A DNA stretch of 64,000 nucleotides from assembly GCA_003260075.1 (NCBI GenBank), contig QLIY01000712.1:16438-80437 (forward strand). The letters run 5' to 3'. Shown here in pieces: positions 22,801 through 37,600 of the stretch. Position 1 is the stretch's first letter, and each line of letters begins with the position of its first letter. Source of the DNA: Phallusia mammillata. Taxonomy: Eukaryota; Chordata; Ascidiacea; Phlebobranchia; Ascidiidae. The notes below the pieces were generated by a model. That model was not told the DNA's origin, ran no database searches, and saw only the letters and a program-made list of their open reading frames with translations. The translations under genes were made by a program, and so were the position numbers.

Positions 22801-24741
22801 ATCCTGATCACCTAACAGAATATTTTATTCAAACAAACCGTGTCTAGGATAAAGGAGAACGGGGTTGATGGAACCAACATGGCAGCGTTTTCGTAAAATT
22901 GTGTACTGCATTGATCGGGTAAGGTGTCTGGAAAGAGAAATATTGTTAGCTCCGACGATAGCAATGTTTGATGGCGCGATCCTACAGATACTGCAGATCA
23001 ACATACCATTCATTTGAACAGCCTGGACTGTCCCGGAGACTTCTTGGAATTCACAAATTGCTTTGGTATTTGGAAGTCGAATCTGAAGTATCACAGAGGT
23101 GGTCCTCGCTTCTATCGTAGTGACGTTCGGTGCGCTAAGTTTAGCTAAACGATAAGTTTTGATTGTATTTGCGATGATGACTAATGTTGTTTACCTGCCC
23201 ATCGAAATTCTCATGCCTTATTATGTCAAAAGTCCAGAGTTTACATGCTGAACGTTTCAGGAATTGCTTTGAATGCAACAACAAAGTGAAAATAATGCAC
23301 CTGTAACCTTACATCCCCTGCGTTAAGAACGACTTACATTTATGTAAACCGCATACCATATGTGACTTTCTCTTAAGCCTAGTTGAAGAACTGCTAAATG
23401 ATTTTGTTTGCAAGCGACATAATGAAGTGGCAGAATCACTTCGAAAGATGGTTGGTGACATCATAGTCCAACCGACTCCCATTGAGTTTCAAAACTACAT
23501 GGAGTCCAGATTTGCCCTTGATGCTTGTTGAACTTACTGTTCATAACAGCACTGTACACATTTGTCCTTGTAAATTTGGTGCAAGTGCAAACTTTACATG
23601 TACATTCCATAGTTGAGTTTTCAGAACGCAGTATGGCTCGAACCCGTCCACGTCCTACAAAAGATTACGTGTAAAATGGTTTGTCTCTTGATTGCCACTT
23701 CCTTTTACCATGAGGTAAAAAGGCGCGTAATTTGTTTAGTTGTTACACTAACACTAACCACTAAAATTGGATGAAAGATCCCGAAGCAGGCATCTTGTAT
23801 CAGACGCATTGTGACAGGTTTCTGCTGTTGTCCACCTTGACCTGTTTTCGCATCCGCTTAGGCTAAAAATTAACAAAAAGCATACACATTTGGAAACATA
23901 CATACACAAAAACATACAAGTTTTTTATTTTTCATGAAAAGAATACGTACCACGTTTGAACTTGATATGTCACTGACTTGTTTTGCCAGTCAGGATTTGG
24001 TTTCCATAGCATTGACGTATCGAGATCAATGGTACGAAACTGAACTCCAATAGGACCTAATTGAAAGTTTAAAAGTATAAGGTTCGGCTAAAGCAGCGGT
24101 TCCCAAACTTTTTCATATTTTTTTCAAAACGGTCCCTTTGCCATTATTTTGAGGGCTCGCGGTCCTTGAGCCTAAATATGTATTTCATAAAAACGAAAGT
24201 TGATTTCAGGATTTTAGCTAGTTATGCAAAATTTCGCATAAAAATCATCCAAACACAGCTTGTGACATCACAGACAAGACAAATGCACTACAATTGTGCG
24301 CGAACAATTACATTTTTGATAGCATTTTTGATTCAATAAAGGCTATTTTTAAGCAATGGAGACAGTTGATTCTCAATTCTACTTTGATTTAAACTTATTT
24401 AGTGACACAAACTGACGCCAAATAAGATTATAGAATTACTTAAACCGCTTCGCGGTCCCCCCAAAATTGCCTCACGGACCCCTAAAGGACCGCGGACCCC
24501 AGTTTGGGAACCGCTGGGCTAAAGTAAGATTGCTGAACCAAACAAACAAACACAAACGTTATGAAATAATATTGGATTAAATGTACGTTTCAGCTAAACA
24601 CAAGAAATGAAACGTTCCATTACATCTCAATTATTAGTATTTTCGTCACATTAGTTTTACCTTACCTGCGAGTTTCTTTTGAGCCGCCGCATGATATACA
24701 TACACTCCAACGGCCAACAAATAAATCCACCTTTTGAACAT
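19841..24741 (-). CDS. class II cytokine receptor 2 (CRF2/CRFB-like), complete
   Basis: Exons: 24741-24666 (signal peptide, MFKRWIYLLAVG...AAAQ), 24056-23951, 23862-23759, 23654-23538 (domain 1), 23144-23007, 22927-22839, 22572-22434 (domain 2), 22136-21994 (TM), 20927-20890, 20823-20674, 20211-20183, 20040-19841. Lengths sum to 443 codons and every junction is in phase. Domain 1 has SMLWKPNPDW and VTYQVQTW, then RWTTAETCH. Domain 2 opens LSAPNVTTIEA and contains ENLLENTNYCMYAQY, the class II D2 strand pattern. After the TM, YAEPPSFL resembles box 1. The tail holds PPYLGGE and GAYLGKDD tyrosines. Intron positions and phases match receptor 1, including phase 0 directly after the box 1 Leu. A partial second copy of the 22434 exon end lies at about 22300-22341, before a poly-C. 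Ligand unknown. Confidence 0.87.
20276..20285. other. poly-C junction with direct copy
   Basis: Ten C in a receptor 2 intron. The flanking AAATTAATAAATAAGTTAAAG block occurs on both sides (about 20213 and 20286). Confidence 0.85.
21201..21210. other. poly-C junction with direct copy
   Basis: Ten C, after which TCTTTCACTTTCTTTTCC restarts. About 225 bp from roughly 20976 onward is repeated nearly identically. Confidence 0.88.
22342..22351. other. poly-C junction with direct copy
   Basis: Ten C, after which AAACAGTTACACAAAATTTG restarts as a copy of about 22217 onward. This duplicates the 3' end of the receptor 2 domain 2 exon. Confidence 0.88.
24094..24516. mobile_element. hAT-type MITE
   Basis: 423-bp element with inverted ends CAGCGGTTCCCAAACT and AGTTTGGGAACCGCTG. 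Perfect 8-bp duplication GGCTAAAG at 24086-24093 and 24517-24524. Lies in the first intron of receptor 2. Confidence 0.95.
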
Positions 24742-25389
24742 GACTTCTTTTCGTGTTTTCTAGCTCGTTAAAACCGGACTACCATTGGACATGTAAGACA
24801 GGTTTATATATGCGTGTGTTAGAGATGCCCATGTAGGCTCTTATCTTGTTAATTATTATAGCGTTGCTCGGAAACAAACAACGCCTATTCAAATATTTGG
24901 TCTTCTATTGGTATTAGATATGCATCAATTTGTGGGGGCGCAATAAACCTTTTTCGTTATTAGTTACATAAAAGGAATTCCACTTTTCAAATGGAGTATG
25001 CTAACTGCTTAATATACTGGAAGACAAATAATGACGTACCACAAGTTGCATTTCTGTTGTACAAGTTCGTATTCTTGTGCGGTGCGGTTTTGGACCTCAC
25101 AAGTTTAACCAAAGCATGGAAATATGCATAGGTGCCGATGTAATAGCTAAAATGGATAGTGTGTCACTTTTATATGGGAAATTAGTAGTGCAAAATATTT
25201 TCTTCATGTGTATTAAGAGATTATTAAAGTTTTTAATGTTTGTCCTTACCAATACAAAATCCGTTTTGGATGAGTGGAACAGAAATATCCGACAAAAAAA
25301 TCACCTAAATTGCACTCCATATGGCGCAAGAGAACCGAAATTGTTTTTGATGTCACAGAATATAACGAAATATTCTGGTTGTAGTGATC
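24742..25389. promoter_or_regulatory. divergent region between receptor 2 and DNAJC21
   Basis: 648 bp between two outward-facing start codons, so both promoters must lie here. No core motif can be assigned by eye. Confidence 0.45.
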
Positions 25390-28300
25390 ATGAAGTGCCA
25401 TTACTCTGTTCTTGGCGTTAGTCTTACTGCGTCTGAAGATGAAATAAAAAAAGCGTACAGAAAAAGGGCTCTTAAATGGCATCCAGGTAAAGGACAATAG
25501 GCCATCTCCCATCTTATCTTTTGTACTTTCCAAACTGAATAAAGTCAAGCAGTGCCGAATCATGCAGTTATACTTTCGTTACCACATAATATTTGTTTTA
25601 TCTTTTTGCAGATAAGAACATTGACAATTCAGAAGAGGCGACTGAGCAGTTTCGCCTAATCCAAGCAGCTTATGATGTTTTATCTGATCCACAAGAAAAA
25701 GCATGGTTAGAAAAATTGTTTTTTATTATGGTACTGCTTTATAATCATACGTAGTCCTGAATAGTTTGGTAAATAATGTATTTATTTTGTGTGTCTGGGT
25801 AATATATATTGCTTTAGTTAAAGATTGGTTTAAAAACCAATGCAAATTTGAACAATTATTGTGCTTTAGGTATGACAAACACAGAACACAAATATTGCAC
25901 AAAAGTGAATTTGAAGGTTTTAAAGATTCAACATCGGACATTTTGGAATTTTTCACTCCCTCTGCTTACCGGGGTTTTGGCAGCGATGATAATGTAATGG
26001 AACTGTTTGTAGTTTACATAAACCATACTAATGTTTCTTTAATTATTTGCAAATTTACCATCCTTTTCATAAAATATGTTTTTAGGGCTTTTTCTCAGTG
26101 TATAGAGATTTGTTCAAAAGAATTGCTGAAGAAGACAAACGTTTTTGTGATGATCATTCTGAAGAAGACTTTGAGGAACTGCCATCATTTGGAGATTTAG
26201 ACAGTGATTATGAATCGGTACAACCAAGTAGACTGCATTGTAGCCAATAAAGATGTTTTTGGATTCTTACATTCATATGCACCCCAAACTACACTGCAAT
26301 TTAAAACAGTTACATATGATGTGGCAGGGGCCCAATGTGTTTCTGCTTGCAGTAAACAAAGTCACACAGGGACCCAATGTACTGTAATATATTTGTTCCT
26401 GAATAATTGCATAAATTCCAAAGCCTACTATTTGCTAAAAAATGTTCTTGGACATATTGACTGTACAAAAGCAATGACCGAAAAGCGACCCTGTACACCT
26501 TTTATTTCAAATTGGTATTATAATATGTAAGCACTTTTAATGTATTGCAGGTGGTCCATTTATTCTATGGAGTCTGGCAGTCTTACTGCACCAAACTGAC
26601 TTACGTCTGGGTAGAAAAGTATGATGTACATGAAGCTCCAGACAGAAGAATTGCACGGCTCATAGAAAAAGAGAACAAAAAAGAAAGGGACAAGGAAAAG
26701 AAAAATCGCAATGAAATTATTCGGGTAAGTTTTCCTAATAACGGTTTTTGTAAAAATTTGATAACACAAATTTACAAGGTCGGTTGTTTAGGACCTAGTC
26801 AGATTTGTGCGCAAGCGGGATCCAAGAGTGCAATCATACAGGGAGAAACTGGCTGAAGTGGCTGCTGAACAAGCAATGTTTGCAAACCTGTTACTGTGGT
26901 TGCTTCCTTGACAGATCTCTCCCTCATTTTTGTTGTCTCCTCTTGTTTTAGTTTCGCTACCCGTAACTATAGTGGGCGACATCATTTCAAAGGCGTCAAA
27001 ATTTTCCGTNCAAGTAGTTTAAAAATAATTTGACCTTGGTAAAAAAGTTGTTTATACTAAGAGAAAAGATTTATACACATTAATGACTTCTTTTCTATTT
27101 CAGTTCTCGCATAGAAGAAACTGCTTTATATGCAGAAAGGGGGGGGGGAAAGTAGTTTAAAAATAATTTGACCTTGGTAAAAAAGTTGTTTTTACTAAGA
27201 GAAAAGATTTATACACATTAATGACTTATTTTCTATTTCAGTTCTCGCATAGAAGAAACTGCTTTATATGCAGAAAAGAATATGCAACAAAATTTAGAAC
27301 ATGCAAACAGAGTCTCAGAATTGGAGAATGCAATGAAGGCAAGTTTTGGTTGCTTAAACAATTCTAAATTATTAGTAAGTGGTCTAATCTTTAAGTCACA
27401 CTTTTCTTGGACAGCTCAATTGTCTAAACAATGTTATCAAACTCTGGTTGTGATTGATATCAATGTATAGAACCACTTGTGATTTCATGAGTAGTTAAAA
27501 GATTTAATGAAGAAGTTTACAAACAATAACATTTCAGGAAGAATTTGGATTTTCTAGCGATGAGGAAAGATCCCATTCTGAAAAAGAAAACTCTTCTGCT
27601 GAAGAAAGTGACCATAATGATGAGCTGTACTGTGTTGCCTGCAACAAGAATTTTAAAACCACACAAGCGTAAGTTTGTTGCATTACCACTATTATGTTGG
27701 GCAGTTTACCTTTTTTGTTTAATGGTTTGTCATATGAAGTTCTGTTAACTACGTTTATCATCAATATTTTTATACAGAGTAAAGAACCATGAAAAATCAA
27801 AGAAACACAAGGAGAAATTCACAAGGCTTCAAGCAGAAATGAAAGAGGAACAGGAAAATAATCCAGAACAAGATTCAACAGGTATACAATGTCTTGGTTT
27901 TAAATAGGAAAAAAACAATATACCACAGATGTATGGGGGAATCTACAAAAGAACTCACGAATTGCATACTGTATGTTGTAAAATTACAGGATGCAATTTT
28001 CCCCGTACATTATATTATATAAGTAAAATTTGCAACCACTGTAAGAATAAGGAAAAGCACTAGTTGGTCCAAAATACAATTCACATAGAAAGCTCTGAAC
28101 TGTGGTTAATTGTTTGTGATCATTGCAGGCCTTGCTGAGGAAGATTTGGAAGAAGAGATAGATATTCCAATCCAACCAAAGAAGTAAGCCATTCAAAATG
28201 CCAAGTCTACAAGTTGTTTTAACTCTGTTTTCTTGTAGACTAACCAAGAAGCAAAAGAAACAGAGAAAACTACATAACGAACTGTTTGGAGAAGAAATGG

Positions 28301-28674
28301 ATGACGCCCCACAGGCCACGATCCCTCAGGATTGCGGACAAATAAAAGAATTCGAAGATAATGAGACTTCAATTTCCCTTAACACTGAGGAAAACGAAAT
28401 AAGCACTGAAAATGATATAAAGGAACAAAACGTTAAGGAAACACTTCCTGTTTCAAGTACAAGGAGAAAAAAGAAAACGAAATCTTCTAAAACTCGTAAT
28501 TCTCAAATTTCTAACCAATCACAGGCAGATGCTGCAACCCACGCACAGAACAATTTTTGTGTGACATGTAATAGAGAATATCCCTCTAGAAACAAACTTT
28601 TTCAACATTTGAAGTCTACAGGCCATGCTATGATCGTTCAAGACAAATCTGGATCAAAAAGAAGGCAAAAATAA
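25390..28674 (+). CDS. DNAJC21: DNAJC21 co-chaperone, interrupted by a chimeric insert
   Basis: J-domain protein of the DNAJC21/Jjj1 family, which acts with Hsp70 in late cytoplasmic 60S ribosome maturation. Exons: 25390-25486, 25612-25705, 25870-25993, 26086-26217, 26551-26724, 26792-about 26876, (gap), 27242-27338, 27538-27668, 27778-27881, 28129-28183, 28239-28674. It begins [10 protein letters not shown] and has the J-domain HPD spanning the first intron, then [14 protein letters not shown]1-type zinc fingers are [20 protein letters not shown] and [19 protein letters not shown]. The middle is broken: after [10 protein letters not shown], 135 bp of receptor 2 sequence is followed by an N, and the segment matching the vertebrate KARKAEEMRR region is missing. 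A GC donor follows 27338. I expect the real gene to be intact and the break to be assembly error. Confidence 0.93.
26875..27010. other. 135-bp displaced copy of receptor 2 exon, ending at N
   Basis: Positions 26875-27009 match 20661-20795 base for base as far as I can compare by eye, in the same orientation, then a single N. It fuses a DNAJC21 exon to the minus-strand receptor exon at 20674-20823. Confidence 0.9.
27139..27148. other. poly-G junction with direct copy
   Basis: Ten G interrupt the DNAJC21 exon after TGCAGAAA. The sequence then restarts at AAAGTAGTTTAAAAATAATT, copying from about 27011. Confidence 0.88.
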
Positions 28675-28765
28675 AAGTTTTGTGTGAAATTTTAAGAAAG
28701 CTTGCAAGATTTGCATGGTGCAATATAATTGTAAGAATTATGTGCTTTTAACATGTACTACTAAA

Positions 28766-28809
28766 AATAAAGCTTACAACAACACTCATTTAAAGATAAT
28801 TTTTTTATT
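28766..28809. terminator. back-to-back polyadenylation signals
   Basis: AATAAA at 28766-28771 serves DNAJC21 (+). TTTATT at 28804-28809 is AATAAA on the minus strand for the PRR14-like gene. The convergent 3' ends are nearly touching or overlapping. Confidence 0.65.
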
Positions 28810-28961
28810 GACAAAGAATCTGAATGGAAAATTAAAAACATACTAAAGCATGTTTAGCTTACTACAATACTTTTACTTTGGTGAAGAAATATGTCTTGAA
28901 AAGATGAACTATAAAACAAAAGCTTTTTCTCGAGCAAGATGCGTTACACGTATTTAAAAGA

Positions 28962-31919
<2,958 letters not shown>

Positions 31920-34641
31920 CTGTTGCAGCTTTTTTAAACATGTATAAAATGCAGTGCTAACAAAACAAAGATCTGAATGTTTATGTTATTGTCAAAACAT
32001 GTTTTGTTTTCTTTTTGTGATGTGTGTTTCTTAATTGAACGCTAAACTCTGGATATGGGCATAGTTTCTGGGAAATGCAAAACCAACTCTGAAACCACAT
32101 GGGAAGCTTGCAAACACAACATTTTGCAGGCCTTCTAGAAGCGAAAGAACGTATAAAACAGAGTACAAAACTGCCACAAAAAGTTTGTGCTTGTAGATCG
32201 CTGCGAATTTCGTTGAACACAATAGAAAACTCCTAAAAACGACACCTCTTAAAACTTGACGACAAAACCAGCCATCTTTGGGGAGAAACCATTAAAACTA
32301 TCATTCTAACTAGGTTTCTAATCTACACCTTTAAGTGGAGAGTCGCAACTCGCAACGTTTTTTGTTTTCTATACTTGTTTCTGGGATTGGCGGTAACAAA
32401 CCATAGAAATATTATTTTTAAAGTTATAGTAAGCACTTTTTTACAGTCAGCACTCAGCAGGGCATTAACAAACAATTCTTGTCTTTCTTCGCTTTAGTGA
32501 CATCACAATAAGTTTAGTTTAATTTTACGTTCGCCACCCTGTTTTTTGAAAAAACTCGGCGCCCACGGTCCCATATTTCCATCCTCCAAAAGGACACATT
32601 GTTGAAAAGAACATGAAAAAATACTTTATACCCCTTTTCTTGTCTTCAAAGGACAACTAAGTTTTTGTTAAAAAGGAGGACATGTCCTGAAAAAAGAGGA
32701 CGTATGGTAGGCCTAAACAATGATTCATAAGACCACAATGCGCTATCATGATGTCAGAGACAGTCCTTACCAAAGGTACGTTAATGGTTAAATCCACATC
32801 AATTAGATTGCACTCTCAAAGTTTTGACCTTTAGGAGTCGTTAACACATATTTGCATATCGACTCATCAATAACAATCGTTTACACCAGTAGTTCTCTGA
32901 ATATGCGTCGCGACGCCCTGGTGCGTCGTTGTAGTTTACATAAACCATACTAATGTTTCTTTAATTATTTGCAAATTTACCATCCTTTTCATAAAATATN
33001 TTCCGTTTCGTGGCTTTTTATTGTTGTATCAATAAACAAAACTTTAAATAAGTTTCCATATTAACTTTTATTTGCTGGTCCTTCTCGCCCCACAAAATCT
33101 ATTTAAAGCAGTTTTAAAATCCAATTATTAAGCGAAAGAGTTTTAATTACGTCACAAATGCCATTACATATATTCTAATATACATGTTTACGACCGCAGG
33201 TTGTGCACACCTGGACTATTTCAATGCGTTTAAGCGTGTGTTTGTATTATTACACATTGTGCATTTCCCTAACTGTGTGCGCATGTTTAGGACATGCTTG
33301 TTTAAAAAGTGTGTTCAAGGAACCACGCTGTGTACGCACAAAAAACGTCTTTTGACACCAAAATGCATTTAAAACCTTACACCTACTTAAGACTTACTTA
33401 AACTTTTTATTTAAGACTTACTTAAACTATTTTATTAGTGTGTTTGGTTCCTACTCGTTACGGTCGTTAAATTGCCACATGCAATATTGTCTCTACATAT
33501 TTTACTTGCACATTTTGCGAACGTTATGTACATCCACTGCAGGCATACTTTGTGTGCATATATCTTATGCATTGTTCACAGTCTCTTAAACGCTTCTTTG
33601 TTCACATTGTGCTAACAAATTATTGTGCTTTATATTTTGAAATAGCACGTTAAAGGCGAAACTAGTATGATAAATGAAAATTCTTCGACTAAGGAAGCAG
33701 AAAAGCAAACAAGTGCTGATCCCGCCCAAAGCGCCAGGAGCATTTCCTCGTGGTATTTCCTATTAACTACACTGTTAACATTCATATTGGCATTGCTCAT
33801 GAAAGCTACACTAAACGAACCGTGCTGCACGCTGCAAAGTACAAATACACATAGCCCATTTAAATAACCATGCACAGTATATATGCAACAAAAAACAAAC
33901 TTTTTAAGATTTGGCGTGTAAAAGAGGTTGGCTAAAGGATATTCATCTGATGTTTTCGAAACGCAACATGGAAATCACGGCGCAGCAAAACGGAGCTTTT
34001 GTTCAGGATTGATTGTCATTTAACAAATTCTTCAACCATCAATGTCGTTTAAACAGGTGTGTACTGTACGTGCTCTTTCACATACCACGGCTTGAGATTT
34101 AAATCAAAGACACCAGACTGCTTTTGAATTGAAGAGTTTCACGGATTGCGCTGATGGATGTTAATTGTTTTCTTCCACCGCATCCGTAACTTTGTGTGGA
34201 GCTCTGTGAAACGAGCATTGGTTCAAGGAGAACTCTTCTAGTCAATTGTTAGGTATTTATTTCAAAGAGAGCAACTGTATAGTCCTTCCTGATTTAGCAG
34301 CCGTGGTTCAGATGGGGTTGTAAACATCTGAAAGACATCGTATCTGCCGGGTGTCTGCCTTCTTCGTCGAGTCATTGCGAGTCATTGCGCTCTTTAGTCT
34401 GGAGGTGATCGGGTTGAGTCGAACGTGACTATAATTGTAGCTCCAATGTCAGAGCATTTTGTGAGGAATCTAGGTTGCAAAGCGCTTTTTGACTGCAAGC
34501 GTATAGCATTGCTCCAAAAAATTCAGTGTGACAAGGCAGTCTTGTAAAAAGTTATCAAAATATTTTATTATATTTCAGAGTACGGTTATTAAGTGAAGAT
34601 AATATCGTTATTAAATGTCGAACCTGTAAAACTATTTGAGG
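31920..34641. other. intergenic region between PRR14-like and the large membrane protein
   Basis: About 2.7 kb with both promoters, since the genes diverge. It contains a 70-bp displaced piece of a DNAJC21 intron ending at N33000, a short tandem repeat of ATTTAAGACTTACTTAAAC near 33385-33430, and GAGTCATTGC repeated near 34371. An open frame at 33667-33867 (66 codons) has one hydrophobic segment (SWYFLLTTLLTFILALLM), but no homologue or splice context is evident, so I do not call it a gene. Confidence 0.4.
32929..33000. other. displaced copy of DNAJC21 intron ending at N
   Basis: The roughly 70 bp from TTGTAGTTTACATAAACC to ATAAAATAT match 26007-26077, then a single N. This is a probable chimeric contig end. 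Confidence 0.85.
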
Positions 34642-37600
34642 ATGTGCTGCATTAAAATCGTAATTTGCATTTTTCTTACCTGTGTTTATACGGCATCTGC
34701 GCAGCAGAATGGTAAGTTCTTTTTACTAACTTAGATTTAATAATCCATTAAAAAAATGTTGAGGTAAATTGTTGTGGTTATACAATTTGCTTGCTATTTA
34801 ACAAATTTATTAGCAGCAAACTTTCGACTGTTTGAACATTCTTGTCTTTGCATGATTTTTGTTGTATTACGTTGGGTACACATGAAGATGTCTATTTTCC
34901 TCTTACAAATTTAAACGCATCGGTTTAAAGTATTTTTAATGCTCTTATAGTGGATGATTTGAGTGGAAGCGGAGACGGACCACAAACCACAGGTAAGTCG
35001 TTGAAATAGACAAAGTAGACGTATTTACTTTACTTGGCGTTCCAACGCGTCCCACAGTACTTCCCATTTAAATGAATAGAGAGGTTTGAAAACGTTTTGT
35101 TTCTGCCCCATTCAGCTTTACCCCACTTGCCTGTTTGACAACATTGCCATTAGCGCCGCTTTTGTTTGCTACATGGTAAAAAGTCATTTAAAGCCGACCG
35201 GTATGTAGGATTTAAAATTTAAAAAATTATGTTACGATGTAAACTGTTTGTAAAACATTTTTACATTCATGTTTTGAAAAAAATATAAACTTGATAATTT
35301 AGATTTAGCTGCATGGTTGGTCAATGGTCAGTATAAAGTGAAAATTTGTTGAATTGACCTAGTATGGCTGTGCGCATTCTGAAATTCATTTTAACAATGT
35401 TTTATTACAGTATTTCAAAAATGAAATTATTCCATACAGACCTACTCGAATGTTTTTCACAATAAATAGGCCTACTATTAATTTATTTAACAGAAGTATA
35501 AAGGTTACACGTTTTCATCTAATATTAATTGTGCTTTGTGCAGTGCTCGGTATTCCGGGAACCCATGTGATACTCTTGATAGTGTCCAGATTCGAAGGTT
35601 TCAATTCGCTGGGACAATACTTAGTTAACGTGACCGGAGAAAACATCACGAATACTTACACATTCAACAACTACTCATTTGTGTTTATTCCTGATCTTAC
35701 CCCGAATGTCAACTACGAAATAACACTTACGGTGTTGGATGCTGGGACAGTCGTGGATGATGTAATAACCCTCAATGTTACAACCAGTAAGCTGAACTTG
35801 TTTAAACAATAGCAGACTTTCGCGTTCATCGGTTGAATATGTCGACATGGTTACGGCTTTTACAATGTAACTTAAGTTGTTTACTGTGGGATTGCTGAAA
35901 TTCGATACCGGGCGATTCCAGTGACAGAACAATAATCTCCTAAGATTGATAGGTATTTGTTACCGAATTTCGATTCTGTTGATCGTTGTTTCGAAACGTT
36001 ACTAGAATGCAATGCTTAATTTGATCTTATGTTCCAAACGATGTTTTTTATCCTTTGTGCAGCCAGCGTCTGTTCGTTGTCGTGCACAAACGGCCATTGT
36101 GTCGTCTTCGAATTCCGAGCCTACTGCGCCTGCAGTCCTGGGTATATTAACACAACATCAGCCCTGGATAGTGTGTGCATGGATATAAACGAATGTGAGC
36201 TGTTTGCCACATCACCTTGCCCTCCAAACTCGATAAACGAGTGTGAGCTGTTTGCCACACCACCTTGCCCTCCAAACTCGATTTGCTCCAACACTGACGG
36301 CTCATTTGTTTGCCGCTGCATGAGTGGATATCGTATGGTCGGATCCCAATGTGTAGGTAAGGTATGCGTTTTTGCGTAGCTTGATCTGTCAAATTTAAGT
36401 AACACAACTCTATACTTATTACAACCATAAGATACAACAATGTTAAAAACAGATGATTTCCTTTTCATACACTCAGCGTGGATTACAAAACAAACATAAA
36501 GTCATTTTAAAATTGGATTACGTCTGTTTTTTTTATAATAGCTCCATAGGAAAAATCTTAAGCCAAATATTGCACTAAAAGAAAATTGGGGGGGGGGTTT
36601 ACGTCTGTTTTTTTTATAAAAGCTCCATAGGAAAAATCTTAAGCCAAATATTGCACTAAAAGAAAATTAATGCACAAATATCCTGCTGTCGTACTAAGCA
36701 ACGTGCTTAAGTTTTTAGTGTAACATGTCCTTGAATAGATTTTTCATTTTTTGAGCATGTCACCTAATCTGCATCACCTAATCTGCAATTCTTATTTTTA
36801 CAGCTTTCGACATCTGCGACCAAGAGCCTTGCCTAAACGGAGGAACGTGTTCACTTAACAGCACTTCATACCTCTGCGAATGTCCTGAAAGTTACACGGG
36901 ACCGAGATGTGAACTTTTCATAAGTCCGTGTCTCAGTTCGCCATGTCAAAATGGCGGATCGTGCATCGACTTGAATGCTGATTTCCAGTGTAACTGTCCA
37001 ACAACACACACAGGTAATGATGGTTTTGTGTACGCCTAAAGCAGAATATATTTTCTTTTTGTGGCACACTTTCCAGTTTAAAAACACAAAAATATTCGTG
37101 CACTTTAAAATGGCAAATAGTTTGTTGTACACTTACAATTAATCTCTCGCTGAACACAATTTAAGAAACACTGTAGCTTGTTTTATGTACAGTCTTTATA
37201 GCAGCACAGCAAGTTTTCTAAACGCGTAAATATTTTTAAATTAACTTAAACGACTTGATGAACATCATGCTTTTTTGTCAGACTAGGATTTTGCATTTCC
37301 GTTAAGACATTTGTTAAACTAAGAGCAATCCTTTTTACTATGCAAGCTTTTTGCCCCCAGAAGAATAATTTGACATTTTTAGGGGGTAATTATTTAGCTT
37401 TTTTGACAAGGGGCAAAATGAAAATATAACGATAAGATATATGTGTAAGAAACACTCAACTGCGGACCTACTATTCCAGACTTTCGTTTGTAATAAATAC
37501 CACCCAAAACCATTTTGTTTAAAATATCTATCACAGAAAAAAAAAACACTGGTAAGTTAATGATTTGTAACGCTTTCTAGGAACCACTTGTACGGAAGAT

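Noticed and set aside
33667-33867. 66-codon ORF with one TM-like segment
   Set aside because: No recognisable homologue, no splice context, and isolated in an intergenic region rich in assembly joins.
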